Positions 41,573-52,154 of a DNA stretch of 64,000 bases are shown in pieces. The notes beneath the pieces are model-generated. The model was not told the DNA's origin and made no database searches. It worked only from the letters and a program-made list of their open reading frames with translations. The stretch comes from Fragilariopsis cylindrus CCMP1102 (taxonomy: Eukaryota; Bacillariophyta; Bacillariophyceae; Bacillariales; Bacillariaceae): contig FMBT01000332.1 in NCBI GenBank assembly GCA_900095095.1, positions 186,001-250,000 on the forward strand, written 5' to 3'. A program made the translations under genes and the position numbers. Every line of letters starts with the position of its first letter. The stretch's first letter is position 1.

Positions 41573-42811
41573 ATGTTTCCATCCTTCATATCATCCGTTT
41601 TTTTCGGAGATGGCGGTACCACTCCTCTGGCTGGCACTAGAGCAACTGAACCTATAACACAGAAAGAAACTGTTCGAGGAAATATTCACGAAGCAGGCTT
41701 AGAATCATATGCCTTTTCGGGTATGCAAGGATGGAGAATAACGATGGAAGACGCACATATGGTATGTAATGTTATACCAGTCGCAGGACAGGAGGAACCC
41801 TTACGCAAAGGTCATGCAATTTTTGGTGTCATGGATGGCCATGGAGGAGATTTTACATCGGAATTTGCAGCAGATCACTTTATGAGATTTTTCTCCTCCA
41901 GTAACCGTTTAAAGAAATACGCCAATATGAGTATCGAAGATCAATCGAATGTACCTGGAATTGAATGTCTCCATTCTGCATTGACAGAAACTTTTTCTAA
42001 ACTTGATGCGGAGATTCGTAAGCAACAAATTAGAAGGAACAATGAGATCCTTAAATTGTCGAAACAACAGGAGTTGGCGGAGGGTAGTCTCGTACCTAGA
42101 GTCAAGTATGAACGATCAGGTTCAACTTGTATCGTCGTCCTTGTTACGCCCTCACATATTATTTCTGCTAATGCGGGAGATTCACGAGCGATTCTTCGTC
42201 GAAATGGAAATATATTACCACTTAGCTTTGATCACAAACCAAATAACACCCCCGAGTTGGAACGTATCAACCTTGCAAGTGGATTTGTAAAGTGCAAACG
42301 TGTAGACGGAGATTTAGCCGTAAGTCGTGGATTAGGAGACTTCTCCTATAAAAGTAATGAATTGTTGCCGGTAGAGCAACAAAAGGTTATCCCGAATCCA
42401 GAATTTGTAATATACCCACGAAGTAAAGGTGACGAATTTATGGTACTCGCTTGTGATGGTATATGGGACGTAGCGAGTAATGAACAATGTGGATCGTTTG
42501 TACAAAGTCTGTTAGACGAGGGAGAATCAGATCTAGGATTGATATGCGAAGAGTCAATCGATACCTGTTTAGATAAGAATAGTCGCGATAATATGACAAT
42601 TGCTATGGTAACATTCCAAGGTTGTAAGATACCAACAGGTGGTCTTGGTATTAATAACGTTATATGGCAACGACGCGCAGCACGACAAGCAAGACAATTA
42701 CAGCAATCAGCGAAGAAGGTAGCAACTAGAGCAGCAAGCAATGTAGGGTTGATTTCAGAGGAGGTATCATCCCCAACCCCGAAGCGTTCCGTAGCTGCAT
42801 CAGCGAAGTAA
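41573..42811 (+). CDS. PP2C-type protein serine/threonine phosphatase
   Basis: Single exon, 412 residues from the ATG at 41573. All PPM/PP2C motifs are present in order: GWRITMEDAHMV, FGVMDGHGGDFTSEFAA, GSTCIVVLV, ISANAGDSRAILRR, LSFDHKP, DGDLAVSRGLGD, MVLACDGIWDV and SRDNMTIAMV. The aspartates of MED, DGHGG, CDGIWD and SRDN form the two-metal (Mn/Mg) site. An extra Lys/Glu-rich segment (about 135-165) between motifs and a basic/Ala-rich C-terminal tail of about 50 residues (RQARQLQQSAKKVATRAA) are outside the core and may set localisation. There is no signal peptide, so it is cytosolic or nuclear. The partner is unknown. The frame is clean. Confidence 0.96.
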   Translation: MFPSFISSVFFGDGGTTPLAGTRATEPITQKETVRGNIHEAGLESYAFSGMQGWRITMEDAHMVCNVIPVAGQEEPLRKGHAIFGVMDGHGGDFTSEFAADHFMRFFSSSNRLKKYANMSIEDQSNVPGIECLHSALTETFSKLDAEIRKQQIRRNNEILKLSKQQELAEGSLVPRVKYERSGSTCIVVLVTPSHIISANAGDSRAILRRNGNILPLSFDHKPNNTPELERINLASGFVKCKRVDGDLAVSRGLGDFSYKSNELLPVEQQKVIPNPEFVIYPRSKGDEFMVLACDGIWDVASNEQCGSFVQSLLDEGESDLGLICEESIDTCLDKNSRDNMTIAMVTFQGCKIPTGGLGINNVIWQRRAARQARQLQQSAKKVATRAASNVGLISEEVSSPTPKRSVAASAK

Positions 42812-43144
42812 TGGTACTTTCAACTAGAGCTGTTGTTTTCTAATAATTATCTACTACTATATATAATCAATACAATATTCATTCTTTAACATGAGGAATC
42901 GTAAGAAAAAATTGAAATTATTTTATTTTTCTAGCTCATCTAGCTAGTAGCCTACTAGATGTGGATTGAGTTGATTGTAGGAATAGCGTCATTGTCGGTA
43001 CCCAAAATCCCCAGTACAGATCTTGCGATAAGGAGTGAGGAGCATTCCAATATGAATACGACATACTCAATACTGTACAATTGCATTCTTTATCTTGCAT
43101 TACTGATGTTTTCTTCTTTGTTGTTGTTGTTGTTGTTGCTGCTA
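42812..43144. other. Intergenic spacer
   Basis: About 330 bp, nothing recognisable apart from a GTT run (about 43115-43140). Confidence 0.35.
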
Positions 43145-43300
43145 ACATTATACATTATACATTATACGTTATCCTACGTTATACATTATACATTATACAT
43201 TATACATTATACATTATACATTATACATTATACATTATACATTATACATTATACATTATACATTATACATTATACATTATATATTATATATTATATATAA
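43145..43300. repeat. Heptanucleotide array (ATACATT)n
   Basis: About 20 copies of a 7-bp unit, with a short variant part near 43165-43180 (ACGTTATCCTACGTTAT) and decay into ATATT at the right end. It ends just downstream of the ZIP fragment's stop codon. Confidence 0.95.
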
Positions 43301-43312
43301 TATTACGTGATG

Positions 43313-43607
43313 CTACATAAAAAGAGCTAATGATGACATAGCTAAATATCCTATCAAGAATGCAAGTAATTTCATCACCATTGCATTTGATTGGGACCAA
43401 TCTTATCACCAAGTAACTTCGAATCTCTACATACCAATATCTCTTTCAATCCAATTTCAACAATCGATACGTACAAAAATGTACCAGCTTCAATAGCCTG
43501 GATGATTCCAACAAGTGTATTGCTATTATTGTATTTTTCTCCTCCTTCTGCTGCCGTAGCCGCAACCAATGCTTCAAAAAATATACCTAAATAAATGCCA
43601 ATCACAC
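43313..43607 (-). pseudogene. ZIP-family metal transporter, last exon only
   Basis: The minus-strand sequence encodes IYLGIFFEALVAAT, then IQAIEAGTFLYVSIVEIGLK, matching the ZIP helix with the 'AGTFLYVxxxE' pattern, and in a shifted frame NAMVMKLLAFLIGYLAMSSL, the closing ZIP helix, with a stop at 43313. The frame change is at the GG/CCC run near 43393-43397, cured by one base. A splice acceptor (CCTGTAG) precedes it at 43608, but I find no upstream exon with the other helices or the metal-binding His/Asp motif before the next gene. It is therefore a truncated remnant, or the last exon of a gene with a distant first part. Confidence 0.6.
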
Positions 43608-44058
43608 TACAGGAAGAAAATATGAGAAGAATTTAGTACACGCTAATATACGTGGCTGGTACAAATCGAAGATTTTACGAAGATCTTATACGAAGATCTT
43701 ACGAAGATTTTAAGGGTTCAACGCGCTTTTATCCTTTAATAATTCCAAGCGATGGCGCGCACAAATAATAATACTGATAATGTTAATACTGTACAAAGAT
43801 CTGATTTGAATTCGAATACAAATCCCTTCAATGTTAGACACATAAAACTTGTAAACCGTCCTAGTTTGGTTTGCTTTCGATTGCTAGACTGACGACCCCT
43901 GCTTTATTCAATGTAGGACACAAAACACTGCGAAACGGAGAGTACAAGTAAGATAACTACAAATAAAATAGTAGGAAAAGAAAAGACATTGGAAATATCA
44001 CAATTCTCTCTGTCGTCACAACTATTGCATTATTAGTATTTCTGGATCATAATTTATA
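43608..44058. other. Intergenic spacer
   Basis: Contains CGAAGATCTTACGAAGAT-type repeats at about 43667-43710. No gene is supported. Confidence 0.4.
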
Positions 44059-45871
44059 ATGAGGCGCTCTATTGCTTTCCCGTTTGTTTCATCCTCGGCA
44101 GTTTCTATACTTGCTGTTCTTTTTCTTCTTGCTATCGTCATCGGACAAGGACAAAACACAGCAATAGTAGTTGCACAAGATGTTGTAATCGAGGAAGAGG
44201 ATAATAATAATATTATTAATAATAATAATAGTAATAGTAATAGTAAAATAATACCGATGATGATGTTGAAAACAAATAAATAATGATAGTGATAATGATA
44301 ATAGTAGTAATAACAATAATGTTTACTATGGTCATCAACAGGTGGTGGGTGGAGGGCGATGTTTGCAGGTACGTGTTCTCAGTTTTACTTAATCGCCCCT
44401 TTCTATTAAACGTACGTACTAATTTCATCCATTGTTTCTTCTTCTCTCCTTCTAGCCATTGGTTATGCGAATGTTTTCCAACAAGCAGGTATAATGGGTG
44501 AAAATTTTACAAATTTGATTCTATAGTAAGTGTATCTTACTGTCTTTATCTATCGATGATAGAGATACAATATTGACCATTGACGATTGTCTCAATTCTA
44601 TTAGAACGAATGAACACTCACTAATTGTGCTCTGTTTCGTTGCCTTTCCTTCTATCTGCATTTACTGTATTGCAAATGCACGCACAATACCTAATACAAC
44701 CTATTATATAATATCAATAGGCAACAGTTTCGGGTGGGTCGTGGTTTTCGACACAATTATTTTATTCGAAAGAATTTTATGATCAAACTGTATTAGCTGA
44801 ATCACCTTTAGAGCTGGAACAATTTGTTAAACAATGGATGGGAACATATTATAATATCTCTAGCGTAGTTTCGAACGAAACTTTAGTAAAATGTGACACA
44901 TCCAAAATTGATTCGGATTCGGATGATGATAAGGAACCAAATTACGATCCAGACAATGAACCATCAGATAATTTATTTGATTTGTGCATCTTATTAGAAG
45001 AATACAATTATGATTGGGCGCAATTTATTGATGCAATGTTAACGGCTGCCTCCACAGAATACGGTGATCCTAATTTTACCTCCCTGAAGGTATCACCAAA
45101 TAATCGACATATATCTATGAAAAAAACAGATCTATTAATCCAGGCAGCATTAACGCCCAATTCAAGAGTTCGTCATAACGAAACAAATTCAACAACTGGT
45201 GTATACTTGGGATACGATGATAATGAAGAAACAAAGCTGTTTACAGTTCCGTTGTCATTTGCAATTGTTATTGATGATTCTGGTACAAAATATGTGTATG
45301 GGACGGATGACATTACTAATAATAACTCTAACATCGAGATATCGGGATCGGGATTATATACGTACACCGCAGACAATACACCTGTCGAATTTTCGTGGAA
45401 AGATTGGTCACCATTTTATTTATATCCCGGTAATGGTGGTAACATCATTATCAATTCAACTGATCTTATCATAGGAGATACACCAGTCAATAAAGTTGGA
45501 AAATTCCAACAACCTTTTAATGGATCCGATCAAACGACTGTCATCCAAGCTGCAAGTATTAGTAGTTCAGCAGGTAAGTAATAGTTCTATTTGCTTTTGC
45601 TTTTCGACGTTTCCTATTATGATATAATTTTTGTTGTGACTTCTGTGCTTCTATGCCTTCCTCTCATGATATTTTCTATCCGTCTACACTTAATAGGAGG
45701 ACCATATTCTCCATTAAACCCATCTGTGTACGCACATACATTCTCGATAGGATCGTATACGATAGAGGGGGCTACACTTGCAACGGTATGGAGGGTCCTT
45801 GCGGGATTAGCAGTTGGGTCGTTCGTTGGGGTTATTATCAGATATTTACCACTTGTATTCTGTCAGAGTCG

Positions 45872-45910
<39 letters not shown>

Positions 45911-46709
45911 GAAGAAGAAGAAGAAGAAGAAGAAGGAAAGAATAGGAACAATCATGATAGTTTTCGGTGTTTGTTGTGGTGTCGTCGTCGCATGCTTAAC
46001 GGGAGTTTTTGTCGGTGCAGGATCGATAGTAATCCCGAATATATACGATAATGGTGTCGAACGGGTTTACAATAATTCGGACTTTGACGCATTTGCTGTT
46101 TGTAGTCAATGGCCATTTCCTTGTGGTGAACAAGATTCAATGATCATTGATGGGTGGCTTATTGACAATCCAGCATTAGTGATTAATATTGGACATCATC
46201 AGCAGAAGTATGATTTTGATACTACCACCAGCAACAGCAGCAACAATAAGTACACATTGAAGGTCATAATAACAAATACGAACCAGAAATGGGATGGTGA
46301 TGAATGGGACCATGCACAGATTTTGCAATATTTTTCGACTTATTTCAATCAGAATATTCCACCTGGAGGATTCTTATGGGGACCAGGTTATTTTGCCCCG
46401 TATAGATCTCCACAAATTTTTCAAGAATATGTTTCATCGAGCGACATCGATGCATTGATCGAGCCTATTTTTGATAGTAATATGACAACAGCACGTCTTA
46501 ATGGAACAACAATAGACAATCCCTCATTTGGTGTATATGCCGGACAACAGGTTGAAATCCTATTATTAAATTTAAATGAGGATATCACAACGTTGGTTGT
46601 AGGGAAAGATAACGTTAAAAAATATACCCAACCTCTTGCCGATATGACTGGACACATTGCGTCAAACCAAGAACTTGTTGAACGAGTACGCAATTTTGTT
46701 GAAAATTAG
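44059..46709 (+). CDS. Patatin/phospholipase-like multi-pass membrane protein, multi-exon
   Basis: A signal anchor starts at 44059 (VSILAVLFLLAIVIGQG), followed by an Asn/Asp-rich stretch to a splice donor near 44370 (RCLQ|GTACGT). A short exon encodes PLVMRMFSNKQ (44458-44490). Exon 44721-45573 opens with ATVSGGSWFSTQLFY, a GxSGG-type nucleophile elbow as in patatin/cPLA2-like lipases. Exon 45697-46709 has a transmembrane helix, a cytosolic-looking Asp12-Glu-Lys8 run, a second helix (GVCCGVVVACLTGVFVGAG) and then MIIDGWLIDNPALVINI, which supplies the DG(x)..NPA dyad of the family. The last two exons sum to 1866 bp in frame (phase 1). The 44221-44290 Asn/Asp repeat needs small frame changes, and the 44491-44720 interval may hide another exon. 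Likely a lipid acyl hydrolase of an internal or surface membrane. A partial copy lies at 63755-64000. Confidence 0.65.
45873..45935 (+). repeat. (GAT)n(GAA/AAG)n triplet array within the lipase gene
   Basis: It encodes twelve Asp then Glu and eight Lys between the two predicted membrane helices. Confidence 0.95.
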
Positions 46710-46982
46710 GAAACCATAAAGTAATACACAATAACCAGCTAGCGGTGTTCACAAATATATATAGACTGTACAATTTTTACAAATATCATTATTTAGTATG
46801 TTACGGACGTTGATTCTGTATTTATTATATGTATATATATATATATTTGAAATTTTTTCGGGTTTCCGTGACGACCGAAACGATAATTATTGATAGTAGT
46901 TATATCTTCAGTTTAGGTACACTACCAGAAATAAAGCACCTTGGAAGCCAACATTAAAAGAAGGAAACATAAATCACCACTA
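46710..46982. other. Convergent intergenic spacer
   Basis: About 270 bp, with a short TA run at about 46825-46845. Nothing else. Confidence 0.4.
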
Positions 46983-48631
46983 TCACAATTCTAACGAATT
47001 TTTACAAAGGCCTTTCCCATCACAATATTTTTTATAAACTGGAGATGGGTTGCGGTTTGCTGGGTCATCATCACGTTTTAAAAACGTGTAGAAAGCGTTG
47101 GTACCTACCTTGTTAATTCCGAATTTATCATCGGTTTCATTTACCAAATCAAAGCCCAAACCGCCAGTATCACAATCAAGAAGTGGATAGATTCCTTTCT
47201 TAAAACCTGAATCTCCAACAACAAGCCATTTAATTTTCTTCGACTGTGTTCCACATTCTTTCTTAGTCACATTGAAAAAATCTTCAATTGTGGCTTGATT
47301 GAAACGTCCTTTTGGATATGGCGATTCAATACGTTCTTCTCTCGAAAAGACGAGACCTAAGTCTACCTGACTGCCATATTTACCTAACTGACGTGAAAAG
47401 GTGGTGGCTAAGTCTCCGCCAGGTACACTGGGATCGTAGACCCAACTTGCTAGGTTGTAGAAACGATTCGTCCACAGGAAATTGATTTTTTCAATGACAC
47501 CGGTTCGAAGTAACTCGCTTAAAATTAGAACATTAATTTCGGTAATAGCGATTCCGGCTCCGATAAAGTTGAGGATGTAGGGACCCTCGAACTTTTCGCT
47601 TTTGGGATCATCCACGATATTTAAATTGTGTGCGTAGTAACCTTCTTGACGATCCTCCCAAAACCCATTTTCTGGCTTGTTTGTCATCAAGAATGTCGTT
47701 CCAATCTTGGATGTCAATAACATGTATGTTAATCCAGTCGTCCCGATATTGAAGGGTTCTCGTCGGCATCAGGAGTAATGTACTTGCATTCACGTCTTCC
47801 ATCCTTAAAGGGACACTTTTGAGGAGGCCTAGTTAGACCTGGTCGTTCAACCTTGATGAGGAACTCGGCGAATCCATTGTCGAGAATAGTCACGGGACTA
47901 CGACACAATATTTGAAGATATCAATATACATAAAAGAATGCACACGGATTAGGTGAGAAGTAGAAATGGAATAGAATGAAATGAAATGAGAATAATTTTC
48001 TCTCGATACAGGAATACGTACCTATACGCACGACTATAGGTAGGATAGTTGCTGTCGTTGAATTGCAGATTTTCTTTTTGAAGATATCTTGCAATTGTTC
48101 GATTCGTTGGTGCCATACGATAATAATCACCGAGCCCACTATCAATTCCTTCCTTGATTTGAGATTCACCGGGACAAAGTTCCATCACAATCCGCATAAT
48201 AGTCTCTTCAGATTGATGTTCTTCATCCGTCTCCACAATTTCGCGACTGATTAATCGTCGTTCAAAGAATCCATTCCCTTTTACATCGGTATACACCGGA
48301 CCTTTATTCTTACGACATCGTTTCTGTTTCTGGCTTTGGATTTTTCATTGATTTCGATTTCGATTTCAATTCCCGTTGTTCACCGCTATGTGTTTGCTGA
48401 AGAAGGTACGGATAAGCGTGATATGACAATATGTAAGAGAAATGAAAATGATACAAGGCGTACGAATATATTAGTGAGTAAAGTATATTATTCTTGACAA
48501 CGATTAGTGAAATAACGAAGATATCTCTGATTTCTTTTCTGGAAACATACCGCAGTGACCGCAGAAATCGATGCATACGATACCATCGCAAGAGCGACCC
48601 AAAACGATACGGTGGTAGTGGTGAACTTCAT
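46983..48631 (-). CDS. Secreted protein of unknown family, three exons
   Basis: Exon 1 (48631-48551, phase 0) is a signal peptide (MKFTTTTVSFWVALAMVSYA, then SISAVTA). Exon 2 (48396-48022) begins QTHSGEQREL and includes NGFFERRLISREIVETDEEH, LCPGESQIKEGIDSGLGDYY and APTNRTIARYLQ. Exon 3 (47896-46983, phase 2) has SPVTILDNGFAEFLIKVERP, KYITPDADENP, NFIGAGIAITEINVLILSEL, INFLWTNRFYNLASWVYDP and ends KYCDGKGLCKNSLEL. The fold looks globular, with paired Cys near the C-terminus, consistent with an extracellular or lumenal protein. No catalytic motif or family is recognised. Frame changes near 48310-48320 and at GGG 47753-47755 (one added base restores continuity) interrupt it. Confidence 0.5.
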
Positions 48632-48690
48632 TTTAAAAGGAATGTTGCTTGTTGAATGTACAGTAAGACTTTTGTTCGTAATTCAATTTT

Positions 48691-49008
48691 ATGAACAGTT
48701 AGTGTACATAATCTAGACGCGATGATATGATGATGATACGGTACAAGCTTTTTGTACTTTTCGTCGAGATCTTCGCCTGTTCGACCGTGACTCTTGTAGT
48801 ATCAAACATGATTATACAGCCAAATTTTAATAAAAGTCTATCTTCTAATTTGTATGAACAGTTAGTGTACATAATCTAGACGCGATGATATGATGATGAT
48901 ACGGTACTAGCTTTTTATTTTTTGGTCGAGACCTTCGCCTGTTCTTCTCTGGTGTATCAAACCTGATGATACAGCCAAATTTTGATATAAGTATATCTTC
49001 TAATTTGT
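48691..49008. repeat. Tandem duplication of about 160 bp
   Basis: 48691-48853 and 48854-49008 both begin ATGAACAGTTAGTGTACATA, continue with ATCTAGACGCGATGATATGA and end CTTCTAATTTGT; they differ by scattered substitutions and a few indels. Confidence 0.9.
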
Positions 49009-49639
49009 GAGCTTCAAGCAGAGATTTATTGTCGCTCATGCTGATCACAATTGTTTTTTGAATTTACTATCAGATGTTGATAATGTTGGGTGCTTTGCTT
49101 CCGCTAAACACGCAATGGGTAATGGCAATGGTTATGGCAATGTCAATGGTAATGGCAATGGTATTTCTTTATTTAACAAAAAGAACTCGACTCTATTGAA
49201 GCTTGAGACAAACTCGGGATTGAAAGAAGAAGGATGTGACCAATATTGCCTGTATTACAAAATGCGTCATTATCGAAAATATTATTTAGGGGAGTACTTG
49301 ATCTTACTATTAGTACTTCAAGTGCACACCTATTCATGTTTTTATTCGCGCTTCGCGACACGAGTCGAGTCGTTCGACGAGTGGTGCGTGCCGAAAAATA
49401 TGCAGAATTCGCGTGAAAGCGCAGCTTTCGCGAAAGCTCCTGTCAATTTGTGGCGCGTAGCGCCTGGATTCGCGAATGGAGCCGCAGGCTACTTTCGCCA
49501 GACCTGTGACCTCAATTGACATTATTTTCAAACCTGCCGGCTCATTTTTAAATTCAAAAAAGCTAAAACTAAAAAAAATCCCCTCCGGTTTGACATTGTT
49601 AACACACATCACATCACATCGCAACACATCGCAACACAT

Positions 49640-49725
49640 CATCACACCACAACAACAGCAACAGCAGCAACAGCAGCAGCAACAACAACAACAACAACAG
49701 CAGCAGCAGCAGCAGCAGCAACATA
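49640..49725. repeat. (CAA/CAG)n trinucleotide array
   Basis: About 27 interrupted CAA/CAG triplets. It could encode Gln, but no gene structure surrounds it. Confidence 0.95.
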
Positions 49726-49983
49726 TAAAAAGACCACAAGATATCAACATTGACAATGGTGGTTCTAGGTCTATAACTTAACCGAATGTTAGATGACATC
49801 CCCCAAGTGAAATAGATTTTATCAATGAAATGCAACTTAGTACAGTAGATGACAGCGTTGATTTGATGGTTTGATGACATGACAACATTACAACCATTAC
49901 AACAACCAATCGATAGATCAATTGATCGGTTGATCAATCGATAAATAATGAACTTAAAATAAATCAATGATATCAAAATAATG

Positions 49984-51336
49984 CGAGGGTTATGATGATG
50001 GAGATGGTGGTCCAACCAGCAGCATGGAGGTGCAGAACTTTGTTGGGACTGATGCTACTCCACGAATCGTGTCTATTGATACTACCACACCTGATACCTG
50101 TTAAGGAGAAGAAGGATGGAGACAACCACAAGGACATTCAGTGACATTGAATGCATCAAATAAATAAGGAAGAATAATATTAACAACAACAACGGATTTT
50201 AATCCATTACGTATCACATTGGCATCCAACGATAATAATAATAATAATAACAGAAACAACATCGATTGCGCTTCAACTGTTACATCGTCTAACACTAGAA
50301 GCACCACCACCAACGACAAGACCTTCCATCTCCCCTATCTATTTGAAGACCACTATACAAGAAAAATTACGAGACTGATGCATTGATCATGATCCCCTAC
50401 TGCACGAATACAATCATCAACTGGTTAGATTTGTTATCCAATGAAAATAATAATAATAGCAACAACAGCATCAAATCTGATTCATCAATCCTTTCTTATA
50501 TGACCGGTGCTACTTCGACTACTACTGTCAGTGCGACCGGCGAGAGGAAAATTTCGAATAGCTTTCATTGTATGGAATCCAATGATAATAATAATAATAA
50601 TAACGTAGATAATAAAAATTACAGTAATGTTTTCTGTTATAACAATGGTTAAACCGATACGCTTTCGTCTACTACTACTATCACAACTATTACTACTACT
50701 ACCATTGACTACAATACAAGCACCAGGGACAAGGATGACGAAGAAATCACTTCGAATAATAACCGCCGTATGACATCCAATGGTAATAAGAGTACTAACA
50801 AGAACAATAACAACGAATCATTTTATTGTTATGACAATGGTCATATCCAAACAACCGTTAACTATAATAAAACTACCTACGACAACAACAAAGAAGCAAC
50901 CGCTGCTCACAGCATCCACCGTACGACAAAATACAATTGGATTCGATATCCAACAACAACAATAATAGTAATCATATTAATAACAACAGCAACAAACTCG
51001 ATACACCAACTCCTACTGCTACTTCTACTACCACTATTATTGACTACAATACAAGCTCCAACAACAAGGATGACGAAGACAACGCTTCGAATAGCAACCG
51101 TCGAATGTAGAATAAACTACCAATTACATTGGCATCCAATTATACACCAGAAAGTTGTTATTGATATTGATATTGGTATTTCGATCGGCGTATAGAGTAG
51201 ACAGAACATATCGAGCTATTGCCATTATGCAACTAGTGCTCTGCCAAGACCTTAACGGTCAATACAGTTACTCTGCTACTACAATCGATTGGGAGTTGAT
51301 ATTGTTATTTCAATTGATGTATCGAGTTCAAGGTCA
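49984..51336 (+). pseudogene. Decayed Asn/Thr-rich repetitive coding sequence
   Basis: Plus-strand frames look protein-like in patches: GGPTSSMEVQNFVGTDATPR (about 50007), NWLDLLSNENNNNSNN (50410), NNNNESFYCYDNGHIQTTVN (50800). They are linked by in-frame stops; 50383-50652 and 50770-51195 share a frame across one. Internal repetition is clear: TGACTACAATACAAGC with AAGGATGACGAAGA occurs at about 50706 and 51042, and CATTGGCATCCAA at about 50216 and 51126. It may be an old Asn-rich gene or a repeat family. The copia element is inserted at its right edge, with similar AAC-rich sequence resuming at 60768-61160. Confidence 0.35.
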
Positions 51337-51341
51337 AGGTC
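51337..51341. repeat. Target-site duplication, left copy
   Basis: AGGTC directly before the left LTR; the same five bases follow the right LTR at 60763-60767. Five base pairs is the usual copia duplication length. Confidence 0.92.
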
Positions 51342-52154
51342 TGATAAGTTTCACAAACAATCGATGATTGTTGAAACGGGTTCAGTATCAAATAGGATTT
51401 GATATTCAGACAATCTTACTCTTCGGTCTTGTAAGATTCTGTTATGACGGTAAGAAAAGATACTCTCGATTCTTATAGACTGGTTGCGATGTTCTACCAG
51501 GATACTCTCCCTTTTAGAATGCTGAAAGTCCTTCCGAACAATGTTCACTCTGTAAATGTAGATATTTCTATTATCTTTCCAGACAACGATATGTTCAAAC
51601 GCAAAAGTTGTTATTAACACACTTGTTTAATTAGTCTATGGTTATTACAATTTCTCAACAATAAAAGACAGTAATTGTTCATTTCTCGTAATCGAGGTAA
51701 TTCTGCTCTTTTCTTCGTATTTTAGTATTGCGGTTTCCAGTAACCTTGCATACAACTTTCTGTTCCTAACTCACTTCGCCTCAATGCATATATATCGCAT
51801 TAGCGGTTCAAAGGTGGACATCGACATCTGTTCGACTTCCATATGTATAACACTCTTCATAATCGTGTTCTATGTATTCGGACACTCTTCCTAATCGTGT
51901 TCCGATTTGTATAAATATACCTAAGCACTTCTCTTATTTGCGCTCGGTTCCAATTGCTTCGACAACTGCTTCGACAGTCACTTCAACTCCAACAGTACGA
52001 TGTTGGCTTTTAGCTAACTTTCTGTTCTCTTTTATCTCAATAATGCATACACGTGCATTCTCACTCACTAATCTGATCGCGCTTGTATTTCTACTCCGCG
52101 GGGCTTATGTACGACATATGACTCCTACGCTTGAGTACTATGTATAATTTAACA
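51342..52154 (-). repeat. LTR (3' LTR of the minus-strand element)
   Basis: 813 bp starting TGATAAGTTTCACAAACAAT and ending ATAATTTAACA on the plus strand. It matches the right LTR along its length with no difference noticed. Confidence 0.95.

Larger units (their letters stand above)
48632..49983. other. Intergenic, repeats and simple sequence
   Basis: Holds a tandem duplication (48691-49008), GGTAATGGCAATGGT repeats (49118-49162), a GC-rich stretch with GCGAAAGCTCC-like short inverted pieces (49405-49500) and a CAA/CAG array (49640-49725). Long open frames here are repeat translations (poly-Gln, poly-Cys, poly-Leu). Confidence 0.5.

Noticed and set aside
49334-50015. Long frames of poly-Cys, poly-Leu and poly-Gln
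   Set aside because: They are three-frame translations of the CAA/CAG array at 49640-49725, with no start context or gene structure.
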